A DNA stretch of 64,000 nucleotides from DAOUKH01 sp965261455 (GTDB lineage Bacteria > Chloroflexota > Dehalococcoidia > SHYB01). The notes under the pieces were generated by a model that had not been told where the DNA came from, made no database searches, and was given only the letters and a program-made list of their open reading frames with translations. The stretch covers positions 372,001 through 436,000 of the forward strand of contig OZ253453.1 of assembly GCA_965261455.1 (NCBI GenBank), in the 5' to 3' direction. A program made the position numbers and the translations under genes. Shown here piece after piece: positions 25,449-34,131 of this stretch. Each line of letters opens with the position of its first letter. Positions within the stretch are counted from its first letter, which is position 1.

Positions 25449-26663
25449 CTACGCTTCGAACTGCCGGCGGATTTGGCCGGCGCCGACGAACTGGGACAGC
25501 AGGCGATAGTTCCGCCGTTCGTAGCGAATCCGGCCCGCGATGATCGCGGGGTGTACTTCTAGCACCTGGGCAAGGTCGATGACCTCCATGGCCGACAGCT
25601 CCTCATGGACGAGCGACGCCTGCCAGAGATCGGGGGGTATCAGGGCCTCCTCGGCCCAGTTGTCCGCCTCGGGCTCCCGCGGGTCTTCAAGACCTCCTTC
25701 GCCGGTCCGTAGGCTGAGATCGTCGACGAACCATGCGCTGTGGTCGCTGTCCAAATGCCGGCCGACGTGGGCCAGTTCGTGCAGCAAGGTGAACCAGAAA
25801 TTATCGATACGGTCATACCGCAGCGTTATGCCGATGACGGGCCACCCGCCGCTCGCCCATAGCGCGGCGCCGTCCAGGTAAGTCCGGGGTAGGTGGGCCA
25901 GAACGTGAAGGACGACACCGTGCTGGCTAAGGAAGTCTCGGGCCCTTCGGGGCCCGTCCCCCCAGCGGCTTAGTCGCGCAACCTGCCGTAGGAACTCAGG
26001 GGTGACGACGCCGGCCCGGTAATCGGCGCTAGGCGCAGAGGCGTTTCCCTGCGCCATCACTTGCCAGCACCAGGCCCTGAGGGCGTACTCGTCGGTTTTG
26101 GCATTGATTCGGCGATGATCGCTCTTGCGGTACAGCGGGGCGGCGGCAACCTCCCAGCCGCCGGCGCGCTCGATCAGACCGGCGATGAGTTCCTCAGCAC
26201 GATCGACCAGGTCCGGGACGTTGGGAAGCCATCCACGTTTCACCATGGTCTTGAGGGGGAATCTGCGCGGGTCGATTTGGTCGAACGTGGAGTCAAGGGA
26301 CGCGCCGGGCTCCTGAAGCAGAATGTCGGCAGGAATCCCCAGGTGCTTGTGTAAGGCACGGGCCATAGCCATGGTGATGGCCCGCTTACCGGAGAGCACC
26401 TCAGAGACCTTGGCGCGACTTCCGATGTAGGGAATAAGGTCGCGCTGAGACAACCCCCGCTGGTCCATGCAAAATTCGATCGCTCCTATGGCGGTGGGAA
26501 AGCCGATGGGGTGGTGCTCATTCTCATAGCGCTCGACCAAGGTCACGAGGATATCGAGCTCGTCGCTCTCCGGCGTGCCGACTTGTGCGTGAAACAACCC
26601 TTCGATCCGGGCGAGCGCGGCGTCGTAGTCGGCCTCCGTGCGGATTGGGCTCACATTCGCCAT
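25449..26663 (-). CDS. HigA-like antitoxin fused to an ImmA/IrrE-type metallopeptidase
   Basis: 404 residues. N-terminal helix-turn-helix (about 55-115, GLSQRDLIPYIGSRAKVSEVLSG) of the HigA type. The C-terminal half carries the zinc-peptidase motif HELAH (295-299), with a downstream Glu-rich segment EPEADNWAEEALIP. The HTH would bind the operator and neutralise the toxin encoded just upstream. The peptidase may cut the repressor or another protein in response to a signal, as in ImmA/IrrE systems. The toxin ends two bases before it. Confidence 0.9.
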   Translation of the reverse strand: MANVSPIRTEADYDAALARIEGLFHAQVGTPESDELDILVTLVERYENEHHPIGFPTAIGAIEFCMDQRGLSQRDLIPYIGSRAKVSEVLSGKRAITMAMARALHKHLGIPADILLQEPGASLDSTFDQIDPRRFPLKTMVKRGWLPNVPDLVDRAEELIAGLIERAGGWEVAAAPLYRKSDHRRINAKTDEYALRAWCWQVMAQGNASAPSADYRAGVVTPEFLRQVARLSRWGDGPRRARDFLSQHGVVLHVLAHLPRTYLDGAALWASGGWPVIGITLRYDRIDNFWFTLLHELAHVGRHLDSDHSAWFVDDLSLRTGEGGLEDPREPEADNWAEEALIPPDLWQASLVHEELSAMEVIDLAQVLEVHPAIIAGRIRYERRNYRLLSQFVGAGQIRRQFEA

Positions 26664-26665
26664 TG

Positions 26666-26959
26666 CTACACCTCCTCAGCCTGTATCCGGTCGTATTCCG
26701 CGTGTGTCCCGATAAGGCGGATGAAGACGGTTCTGTGTCCGCAGTCGACTGCAACGACCAGCCGGTAGTCATTGCCCTTCACGTTGAACACCACACGGTC
26801 GCCTCCAATGAGGCTGGCCCGGGGATAGTGCTCCGTTACCCTCGCCGGTGTATCCCAATCGTCCCTTCGGACCCGCGCATACCAGTTTTCGAGTGAGGTC
26901 CTGGCGTTCGGGTGGCGCTCCCAGAACTCTCTGAGCCGGCGTTTTGCGATAATCCGCAC
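26666..26959 (-). CDS. HigB-family toxin
   Basis: 97 residues. MRIIAKRRLREFWERHP, FNVKGNDYRLVV and the C-terminal FIRLIGTHAEYDRI are HigB signatures; HigB is a ribosome-dependent mRNA endonuclease. GTG 26957-26959. The toxin-first order is typical for hig loci. TAATAT nine bases upstream suggests a very short leader. Confidence 0.9.
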   Translation of the reverse strand: MRIIAKRRLREFWERHPNARTSLENWYARVRRDDWDTPARVTEHYPRASLIGGDRVVFNVKGNDYRLVVAVDCGHRTVFIRLIGTHAEYDRIQAEEV

Positions 26960-26967
26960 GAGAGACC

Positions 26968-27010
26968 TATATTACTCCCAATATGCAGATTGGTATATTG
27001 CTCCCAAAAT
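26968..27010 (-). promoter_or_regulatory. Direct-repeat operator of the hig operon
   Basis: Forward TATATTACTCCCAATAT (26968-26984) and TATATTGCTCCCAAAAT (26994-27010) are 17-base direct repeats with a 26-base period. They cover the likely -10 (TAATAT on the minus strand). Probable binding sites for the HTH antitoxin. Confidence 0.65.
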
Positions 27011-27109
27011 CGACTGCCGCGCTGCGAGCATAACGAGCTGTGCCCGGCTTGTCTAGACAGAACTCCGGGACCGAGCTCGTCCACGACACCGGAGGGCGCC
27101 CTGCACTAG

Positions 27110-27255
27110 GCCCGCGCGTGCCTGCGGCGCGTGCCCTCTCTCAGTCTCTCCCAGAGGGAGAGAGGTTTAAGGTACCCCCAGATGGGGGAGAGGCTAAGAT
27201 CCACCCAGCGAGGAAGAGTCTGATGTGGGCGGTATCTTGGGGGAGAGGGTAAGAT
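27110..27255. repeat. Dispersed palindromic repeat cluster upstream of hisG
   Basis: Three hairpin modules (TCTCTCCCAGAGGGAGAGA, ACCCCCAGATGGGGGA and a partial third) in the gap between the hig operon and the his operon. No gene is seen in 27011-27318. Confidence 0.7.
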
Positions 27256-27318
27256 AGGATGGTCTGGAAACGCGCTTGCATTGGATGGTCTTGATTCGAT
27301 GAACAGGAGAGCCGCGCC

Positions 27319-28341
27319 ATGAACCGCCGCGGGGGCACGCTGCGTCTCGCCCTGCCGAGCGACCGCATGATGGAGGGCGACACGCTGGCCTTCATGGAGA
27401 AGTGCGGGTTGGCGGTGCGGCGGGCGAGCTCGCGTCAGTACGTGGGCCGGATCGCGAGCGTCCCCGACATCGAGGTGCTGTTCCAACGCTCGGTGGACAT
27501 TCCGCGCGAGGTGGACGCCGGCGACGTCGACATGGCGATCATCGGCTACGAGCGCTACCTGGAAGACCGGGACGAGGACGGCGACTCGATCGTCGTCCTG
27601 GAGACGCTCGGCTACAGCCACACCGACCTGGTGGTCGCGGCGCCCAACTCGTGGGCGGACGTGCGGACGATGGCCGACCTCGCCGTCCACGCCGAGCGGA
27701 ACGCGACCGACGCGCCGCTCCGGGTGGCCACGAAGTACCACCGTCAGGTGGGGCGATTCCTCGACCGGCACGCGGTCAGCCACCGACTGGTGCACATCAA
27801 CGGGGCCATCGAGGCGGCCCCGATGATCGGCACGGCGGACGTGGTGAGCGATTTGGCGTCGAGCGGGGCGACGCTGCGGGAGAACAACCTGCGCCCCCTC
27901 GACGACGGCGTCATCACTAAGTCGTCGGCGTGCATGGTGGCGAACCTCCGCGTGCTGCGGGGGTCGCCCGAAAAGCTGGCCGCGGCCAAGACGGTGCTCG
28001 AACTGATCGAGGCGCGTCTGCGGGCGGAAGGCTTCTACAACATCATTGCCAACATTCAAGGCGACTCGATGGAGTCGGTCGCCGCCCTGGTGAACCGGAA
28101 CCCGGCGGTGTCGGGGATGCAGGGGCCGACGGCGGCCAACGTGTTCAGTAAAGACGGCGGGGGATGGTTCGCGGTGTCGGTGGTCGTGGAGATCTCGCGG
28201 CTGACGGCGGGGGTGGACTACCTACGCGAGATCGGCGCCAGCGGCGTCGTCGTCACGCCGGCGTACTACGTCTTCGACCAGGACTGCAAGGCATTCGAGC
28301 GCCTGCGGGAGGCGGTGGGCGCGGAAGAGGCGACGGCATGA
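27319..28341 (+). CDS. hisG: ATP phosphoribosyltransferase, long form
   Basis: 340 residues. First step of histidine synthesis, joining ATP and PRPP. It opens LRLALPSDRMMEGD, has the PRPP-binding segment GTADVVSDLASSGATL, and carries a C-terminal regulatory-type domain (about 240-335), so it is the self-sufficient long form and no HisZ is needed. ATG 27319 follows AGGAGA. Heads the his operon. Confidence 0.95.
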   Translation: MNRRGGTLRLALPSDRMMEGDTLAFMEKCGLAVRRASSRQYVGRIASVPDIEVLFQRSVDIPREVDAGDVDMAIIGYERYLEDRDEDGDSIVVLETLGYSHTDLVVAAPNSWADVRTMADLAVHAERNATDAPLRVATKYHRQVGRFLDRHAVSHRLVHINGAIEAAPMIGTADVVSDLASSGATLRENNLRPLDDGVITKSSACMVANLRVLRGSPEKLAAAKTVLELIEARLRAEGFYNIIANIQGDSMESVAALVNRNPAVSGMQGPTAANVFSKDGGGWFAVSVVVEISRLTAGVDYLREIGASGVVVTPAYYVFDQDCKAFERLREAVGAEEATA

Positions 28342-28360
28342 AGGCGCCGGAGACCGGTCG

Positions 28361-28525
28361 ATGAGCAGGCGGGCGGCTCGACGGAAACGCGCGGGCCCCG
28401 CGCCGTACACGCCGATGGGGGAGCGCCGCATCTTTCGCGTCGCGGTGGCGATCGTGGCGTTCCTGATGGCGGCCGCGCTGCTCCTGTCCCTCGTGATACC
28501 CTTCGCCGCGGGGTCCGGCGGGTAG
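28361..28525 (+). CDS. Small single-pass membrane protein
   Basis: 54 residues. A basic N-terminus (SRRAARRKRAGPAP) precedes one clear membrane helix (about 28-50, VAVAIVAFLMAAALLLSLVI). Codon choice is normal for the genome and it lies 20 bases after hisG, in the same operon. The start at ATG 28361 lacks a strong ribosome site. No family recognised; a gene-specific transcript or peptide would be needed to prove it. Confidence 0.6.
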   Translation: MSRRAARRKRAGPAPYTPMGERRIFRVAVAIVAFLMAAALLLSLVIPFAAGSGG

Positions 28526-28546
28526 CCCGCCCGCCGCGCTTGGTCC

Positions 28547-29305
28547 ATGCCGAACCTCGGACTGCACATCGGCTTCGCTCTCGAATGCGCGAAACGCCTG
28601 GGGCACCCCGTGGTGGACTCGTACCGTGGGAGCTTCCTGCTCGGCGCGACGTCGCCCGACATGCGTCTCTTCTTCGGCTGGCGGCGCGACACGACGCACT
28701 TCTTCGAGCTCACGCGGGACGTCGAGGGCGCGGGGCTGCGCAACCTCTTCGATGAGCACCCCGGACTGGCGCCGTCGGAGGCGCTGAGCCGGGAGACCGT
28801 CGCCTTCATGCTGGGCTACATGACGCACCTCAACGTCGACGAGTCGTGGATCTGCCAGATGTACCGGGGGTATTTCGGAAAAGGGGCGCCGTTGAGCGGC
28901 GAGCCGCTGGTGAACGTGATGGACCGGGCCTTCCAGTTCGACATGGACCGCCGCGAGCGCCGGAACATCGAGGATCTTGAGGGCGCACTGGAAAGCATCA
29001 AGGGGTCGTACGAGTCGGTCGACATCGGCTTCATCGACAAGGCGCACCTGCGGGAGTGGCAGTCCATCGTGATCGAACGGTCGGGACGCGACCTGCCGTG
29101 GGAGCGCTTCCGGGGCTTCGTGCATCGCGTCCGGCCCGAGGCGACGGAGGAGGAGGCCGAGGACATCGTGCGCGGTCTGCCGGGGCTCATCGAGCAGGTT
29201 CGGGAGCACATCACGGAGGACGAGGAGCGCCGCTTCCGCGAGGCGGCCATTCAGGCGTTCTTGGGTCACGCCCACGCCTATCTGAACGGAGGAGCAGCGC
29301 CGTGA
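28547..29305 (+). CDS. Zinc-dependent phospholipase C family protein
   Basis: 252 residues. The metal-binding pattern of this all-helical family is visible: H in LGLHIGFAL, D in LLGATSPDMR, HFFE, and GYMTHLNVDE. Members are often annotated hypothetical, and some hydrolyse phospholipids. No signal peptide is seen. Embedded in the his operon and overlapping hisD by GTGA, so co-expressed, although no link to histidine is known. Confidence 0.75.
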   Translation: MPNLGLHIGFALECAKRLGHPVVDSYRGSFLLGATSPDMRLFFGWRRDTTHFFELTRDVEGAGLRNLFDEHPGLAPSEALSRETVAFMLGYMTHLNVDESWICQMYRGYFGKGAPLSGEPLVNVMDRAFQFDMDRRERRNIEDLEGALESIKGSYESVDIGFIDKAHLREWQSIVIERSGRDLPWERFRGFVHRVRPEATEEEAEDIVRGLPGLIEQVREHITEDEERRFREAAIQAFLGHAHAYLNGGAAP

Positions 29306-30627
29306 GAATCGTGCGCGGCGCGGACGAAGTCCAGCGTCTCCTCACGCGGGCGTCTCAGGAAGAGGGCCCGCCTCCGCCGCACTTGGCCGACGGCATCCGA
29401 CGCATCTTCGGCGAGCCGCTCACCGTCGGCGAGGCTGTCGAGCGCATCATCGCCGACGTGCGGAGCGGGGGCGACGCCGCCCTCGCCGACTACGCCCAGC
29501 GTATCGACGGCGCCGCGCCCTCGTCGTGGCGCGTACCGCCGGAGGAGATCGAGCGCGCCTACCGCGACACGCCGCCGGACTTACTCGCCGCGCTGACGCT
29601 CGCCGCCGAGCGTATTCGCGCCTTCCACGAGCGGGCAATGCCCGAATCTTGGCACGACGGCGAGACCGGGCTGGGGCAGCGGTTTAACCCCGTGGCCTCG
29701 GTCGGCGTCTACGTGCCGGGAGGGACGGCGGCGTACCCCTCGACGGTGCTGCACACCGCCGTGCCCGCCAAGGTCGCCGGCGTCGAGCGAGTGGTCGTCG
29801 CGACGCCGCCGCGCGGGGGCGCCGTGGCGGGGAGTGTGCTCGCCGCGGCGCACATTGCCGGCGTCGACGAGGTGTACCAAGTCGGCGGGGCGCAGGCTAT
29901 CGCGGCGCTGGCCTACGGGACGGAGTCGGTCCCGCGGGTCGATACGATCTGCGGGCCGGGGAATATTTTCGTGACTGAAGCGAAGCGCCGCGTCTACGGC
30001 GTGGTGGGGCTGGACGGCCTGCACGGGCCGACGGAGACGCTGATCGTGGCCGACGCCTCGGCGCGCCCCGAGGCCGCCGCCGCCGACCTGCTGGCGCAGG
30101 CGGAGCACGACGTGCTGGCCACGCCAGTGCTGCTCACCGACTCGGCGGAGCTTGCCGAGGCGGTCACCCGCCAGGTCGCGGAACAACTAGCGGACTTGGA
30201 ACGCGCGGAGATTGCCGCCGCGGCGCTGGAGGGGCAGGGCTTCATCGGTGTCGTCGATTCGATCGACGAGGCCATTGAGTTGGCCAACGAGTTCGCGCCG
30301 GAGCACCTGTGCCTGCTGGTCGCCGATCCATCGGCGGCGTTGGAGCGGGTGCGCAACGCCGGCGGGGTCTTCGTCGGGGGGGACTCGGCGGAGGCACTGG
30401 GGGACTACGTCGCGGGGCCGAGCCACGTCATGCCCACGGGCGGAACGGCGCGCTTCGCCTCGGCGCTGGGGGTCCACGACTTCCTTCGGACGATGAGCGT
30501 GGTCGGCATCGACGGGGGCGCCGGAGGGCTGGCCGAGGCGGCGGCGAGGATCGCGCGCGCCGAGGGCTTCACCGCGCACGCCCGCGCCGCCGAACTGCGG
30601 CGCCGTCAGGGATCGGAGGAGCGATGA
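29302..30627 (+). CDS. hisD: Histidinol dehydrogenase
   Basis: 441 residues. Last two steps of histidine synthesis (histidinol to histidine with two NAD). The signatures YVPGGTAAYPSTVLH, QVGGAQAIAALAYGTES and the substrate/zinc segment GPSHVMPTGGTARF are present. GTG 29302 overlaps the previous TGA (GTGA) and decides the start; the longer frame upstream is a shadow. Confidence 0.96.
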   Translation: MRIVRGADEVQRLLTRASQEEGPPPPHLADGIRRIFGEPLTVGEAVERIIADVRSGGDAALADYAQRIDGAAPSSWRVPPEEIERAYRDTPPDLLAALTLAAERIRAFHERAMPESWHDGETGLGQRFNPVASVGVYVPGGTAAYPSTVLHTAVPAKVAGVERVVVATPPRGGAVAGSVLAAAHIAGVDEVYQVGGAQAIAALAYGTESVPRVDTICGPGNIFVTEAKRRVYGVVGLDGLHGPTETLIVADASARPEAAAADLLAQAEHDVLATPVLLTDSAELAEAVTRQVAEQLADLERAEIAAAALEGQGFIGVVDSIDEAIELANEFAPEHLCLLVADPSAALERVRNAGGVFVGGDSAEALGDYVAGPSHVMPTGGTARFASALGVHDFLRTMSVVGIDGGAGGLAEAAARIARAEGFTAHARAAELRRRQGSEER

Positions 30628-31721
30628 CGTTCGGGTTCGACCGGCTGCTGCGGCCCCACCTTCGCGGGATGACGGGCTACGTTCCCATCATGACGCCCGG
30701 CACGCTGGAGAGCGACGGGACGCGCCCGGACGGCTCAGTTGTCAAGCTCGACGGGAATGAGAACGTCTACGGCTGCTCGCCGAAGGCTGCGGAGGCCGTC
30801 GCCAATCTGACGGAGCACCATATCTATCCCGACCCCGAGCAGCGCCGGCTCCGAGCCGCCCTCGCGGAGTACACCGGCGTGGACGCTCGGCACATCCTCG
30901 CCGGTTCGGGCTCGGACGAGTTGATCGAGCTTCTGCTGCGGCTCATCGCGGGGCCCGGCGACAACGTCGTGACGTCCGGGCCGACCTTCGGCGTCTACAC
31001 CTCGGGCGCGGCGGCCGTCGGCGCCGAGCTCATCGACGTACCCCGCGGCGATGACTTCTCAGTCGATATCGCCGCGGTGCTCGCCGCGGTGGGGCCTACG
31101 ACGAAGGCGGTCTTCATCGCCAATCCCAACAACCCTACGGGGACGTTGACGCCGCGGGAGGACCTGGAACGGCTGCTCGACACCGACAGACTCGTGGTGG
31201 TGGACGAGGCGTACTACGAATTCTGCGGCGAGACCGTCGCCGACCTCGTACCCCAGCGGGAGAACCTGGCGGTGCTGCGGACGTTCAGCAAGTGGGCCGG
31301 CCTCGCCGGGCTGCGGGTCGGCTACGGTCTCTTTTCCGAGCAGGTGATGGAGGCGCTCATGAGCGCCAAGACCCCATACAACGTCAACGCCGCCGCGGAG
31401 GCCGCCGCCGTCGCGTCGCTCGGGGACGTTGACTATCTCATGGGCAACGTCGCGAAGATCGTGGATGAGCGCGACCGGCTCGAAATCCTGCTGCTGAACC
31501 TCGACTTCATCGACGTGGTGCCCTCGCAGGCCAATTTCCTACTCTGCCGCCTGGTGGACCGCGACGCCGCCAAGATCCAGCGGGAGCTGCGGCGGGAGGG
31601 CATCTTCATCCGCTACTTCGCCGCGCCGCGGATTCGCGACTGCGTTAGAATAAGCGTAGGCCGCCCCGAAGACACCGACGCCGTGATCTGGGCGCTCCGA
31701 GCCTACGAGGACCTGTACTAG
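30624..31721 (+). CDS. hisC: Histidinol-phosphate aminotransferase
   Basis: 365 residues, PLP fold type I. The LDGNENVYG start, NPNNPTG, DEAYYEF and the PLP-lysine block RTFSKWAGLAGLRVGYG are complete. Converts imidazole-acetol phosphate to histidinol phosphate. ATG 30624 overlaps the hisD stop (ATGA). Confidence 0.95.
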   Translation: MTFGFDRLLRPHLRGMTGYVPIMTPGTLESDGTRPDGSVVKLDGNENVYGCSPKAAEAVANLTEHHIYPDPEQRRLRAALAEYTGVDARHILAGSGSDELIELLLRLIAGPGDNVVTSGPTFGVYTSGAAAVGAELIDVPRGDDFSVDIAAVLAAVGPTTKAVFIANPNNPTGTLTPREDLERLLDTDRLVVVDEAYYEFCGETVADLVPQRENLAVLRTFSKWAGLAGLRVGYGLFSEQVMEALMSAKTPYNVNAAAEAAAVASLGDVDYLMGNVAKIVDERDRLEILLLNLDFIDVVPSQANFLLCRLVDRDAAKIQRELRREGIFIRYFAAPRIRDCVRISVGRPEDTDAVIWALRAYEDLY

Positions 31722-31727
31722 CCCGCC

Positions 31728-32321
31728 ATGCGTTCCGCCACCGTTCGCCGCGAGACCGGCGAGACCACCGTCGCCATCAAGATCGACGTCGACGGCACGG
31801 GCCGCTCCGAGGTCTCGACCGGCTTGACCATGCTCGACCACATGCTGGCGCAGCTGGCGCGGCACGGGGTGAACGACCTCCGCGTCGAGGCCTCGGCGAC
31901 GATGGACCCGGACGGCCACCACACCGTCGAGGACGTCGCTATCGCGTTGGGGCAGGCCTTCAACGAGGCGCTGGGCGACAAGCGCGGCATCGTGAGGATG
32001 GCAACGTCCTCGGCGCCCTTGGATGAGGCGCTGGCGACGGTCACGGTCGACATAAGCGGCCGGGGCTACGCGGTGATCAACGCCGACTTCGGGATCGAAA
32101 TCGTCGGCGATCTGCTCACCGACTTGGTGCGCCACTTCTTCGAAACGTTCGCCCGCGAGGCGCGTCTGAATCTGCACGCCGACGTGGTCCGGGGCGTGAA
32201 CGATCACCACAAGGTGGAGTGCCTGTTCAAGGCGCTGGCGCGTGCGCTGGACGCGGCGACCCGCATCGACGCGCGGGTGGCCGGCGCCGTGCCGAGCACC
32301 AAGGGCGTGATCGAGTCGTAG
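31728..32321 (+). CDS. hisB: Imidazoleglycerol-phosphate dehydratase
   Basis: 197 residues, single-function form. The metal motifs GHHTVEDVAIALG and NDHHKVECLFKA and the block LDHMLAQLARHG are complete. Six bases after hisC. The remaining his genes (hisH, hisA, hisF, hisI/E) are not in the window. Confidence 0.96.
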   Translation: MRSATVRRETGETTVAIKIDVDGTGRSEVSTGLTMLDHMLAQLARHGVNDLRVEASATMDPDGHHTVEDVAIALGQAFNEALGDKRGIVRMATSSAPLDEALATVTVDISGRGYAVINADFGIEIVGDLLTDLVRHFFETFAREARLNLHADVVRGVNDHHKVECLFKALARALDAATRIDARVAGAVPSTKGVIES

Positions 32322-32334
32322 CGCGTTGGCGCGG

Positions 32335-33057
32335 CTAGTGCCTCGACCAGGCGGGGGGGATAGCGTCGACGGGCAGCGCCGCCTCGATCTCCTCGACGTC
32401 TTGGGTTAGGGGCGGCTCGGGGGTGTCTTTCATGTGCGTCATGAGGTCGGCGGGGGAGAGGACGCCGCTCGAAACCACGAGCCTGATGCCCTCGGCGACG
32501 GTGAGTTGCGTGGCCATGACCTCATCCTCGGGGAGATAGGCCAGCAGCCCCGTCTGGGGCGTCGGCGTGGTGGGGATGAGCACGGAGTGGTAGAGGCGTC
32601 CGTCCTGTCCCGTTACCGTGCTGGTGTGGAAGCCGATGGTGTAGGTGCCCTTCTTGGGCCATTCGACGAGGACGACCCGCAAGTTCGCGCTGCCCGCCAC
32701 GGACAACGAGGCGATGATCTGCTTGGTCAGGTTGTAGAACCACTGGACGATGGGCACCCGCAAGATGACGTTCTCGGCGTAGCCGACGAGGCGGCGTCCG
32801 ATGAAGTTGGCCACGACCAAGCCCATGAGGTAGATGCCGATGGCCATGATGCCGATGCCGACGCCGGGGATCTCGCGGTCGAACGAGCGCTCCACCAGCG
32901 GTTGCACGGCGTTGTCAAGGGCGGTAAAGAAGAAGCGGAGGACGAAGAACGTCACCGCGAGGGGGAAGAGCGCGAGCAGTCCCGCGATGAAGGTGCGCCG
33001 GAGATGTTGGCCCACCCGGCCCAAAACCCCCGGCTTAGGCGCGTTGCCCAGCGTCAT
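32335..33057 (-). CDS. DUF502 membrane protein
   Basis: 240 residues. Two membrane helices (about 22-45 and 66-88), then a soluble C-terminal domain. Typical DUF502 blocks are FIAGLLALFPLAVTFFVL, the RVPIVQWFYNLTKQI region and LIPTTPTPQTG. Function of the family is unknown. ATG 33057 overlaps the stop of the preceding gene (ATGA), so it is coupled to the prenyl-synthase-like protein. Confidence 0.9.
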   Translation of the reverse strand: MTLGNAPKPGVLGRVGQHLRRTFIAGLLALFPLAVTFFVLRFFFTALDNAVQPLVERSFDREIPGVGIGIMAIGIYLMGLVVANFIGRRLVGYAENVILRVPIVQWFYNLTKQIIASLSVAGSANLRVVLVEWPKKGTYTIGFHTSTVTGQDGRLYHSVLIPTTPTPQTGLLAYLPEDEVMATQLTVAEGIRLVVSSGVLSPADLMTHMKDTPEPPLTQDVEEIEAALPVDAIPPAWSRH

Positions 33058-34097
33058 GGCGAGGTCCCGAAACCGCCCGTTCTTCGGGGCTGGGCGACGT
33101 ACCGGCCCAGGGCCGTGATCGCCCCGGCGCCCTCGGAGGAGAAGGCGGAGGCGGCGAGCGCCGCCTCGCCGTCACGGGTCAGCCCGTCGATCAGCTCCTC
33201 GACGTGGGCACGCGCGCCGCAGCGCTCGATGGCCGCGACGGCGGCGTCGACGTCGCCGTCGGTGAGGGGGCCGTCGTGGGCGCGGATGCGTTCGATGGCG
33301 TCGAGGTCCGCGCCGGCGGCATTGGCGAGGGCGAAGATAACGGGGAGGGTGCGGCCGTTTCTGATGTTCTCGATGGCGGCGGTGCGTCCGCCGACGGTGA
33401 GGCCGTCGAGCTCGGCGCGCAGCCGCCACGCCGCGCCGAAGCAGGTCCCGGCACGGCCCGCCGCGTCGCGGTCCCGTTCGCCCGCGCCGGCGACGGCGGC
33501 CCCGAGTGCCGCGGCGGTGGCGGCGAGCCGCCCGTCGGTGCGCTCGACGGCCTGGGTGTAACCAGCGGGGTCGGGTCGGTCTTGCTCTTCGATCTCGATG
33601 AGGGTGTGTTGGGCCAGCGCAAGGTCGAGGCAGCCCCGGTCGAGGATGAGGCAGGCGTCGAGGACGGCTTCGGGGGAGAGCCCGTCCTCGGTAGCCTCCA
33701 TCAAGGCGAGGCGGGCTTGGGCGTGGAGGGCGTCGCCGGCGTTGATGCCTTGCGCGTAGCCCCACGTCCACCAGAGGGCAGGGCTGTCGGGGAGGCCGGG
33801 GTCGCCCTCGCGGAGGTCGCGGTGCACACGGTAGAAGCCGCGCACGAGTTCGATAGCGGCGGCTGCGGTAATCGCGGCGTCGCGCGGTCCGTCGGCGGCC
33901 TCCGCGGCGAGCAGGCACAGGACGCCGTGGGGCCGGTCGGGGGCGGAGGCGCCGGGCAGGCCGGCGCGGTCGGTCCAGCCGAGCTGGTAGCGGAGCATCT
34001 GGGCCAGGAGTGCGGCCCGCTCGCCCACGGCGCGCTTGAGGCGCGCTTCGATGAGTGGGCCGTAGCGGTCGAGCGCGGCGGGCCTGACGGTGCTCAT
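33054..34097 (-). CDS. Polyprenyl-synthetase-like protein lacking the aspartate-rich motifs
   Basis: 347 residues, all-helical. The start (YGPLIEARLKRAVGERAALLAQMLRYQLG) and the helical pattern match class I isoprenoid synthases. Where the first DDxxD motif should be, the sequence reads YRVHRDLREGDPGL, and the second reads FGAAWRLRAELDG. The metal-binding aspartates are thus missing and normal prenyl-chain synthesis is unlikely. Similar catalytically degenerate homologues serve as accessory subunits in some enzymes. Coupled to DUF502. Confidence 0.65.
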   Translation of the reverse strand: MSTVRPAALDRYGPLIEARLKRAVGERAALLAQMLRYQLGWTDRAGLPGASAPDRPHGVLCLLAAEAADGPRDAAITAAAAIELVRGFYRVHRDLREGDPGLPDSPALWWTWGYAQGINAGDALHAQARLALMEATEDGLSPEAVLDACLILDRGCLDLALAQHTLIEIEEQDRPDPAGYTQAVERTDGRLAATAAALGAAVAGAGERDRDAAGRAGTCFGAAWRLRAELDGLTVGGRTAAIENIRNGRTLPVIFALANAAGADLDAIERIRAHDGPLTDGDVDAAVAAIERCGARAHVEELIDGLTRDGEAALAASAFSSEGAGAITALGRYVAQPRRTGGFGTSP

Positions 34098-34131
34098 CGC
34101 GTTGTGCTCCTCGCGGCCCGCGGCGGGGCGT

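Noticed and set aside
28253..29275. 340-residue minus-strand frame opposite the phospholipase-like gene
   Set aside because: Antisense shadow typical of GC-rich DNA; the plus-strand protein has family motifs and fits the operon.
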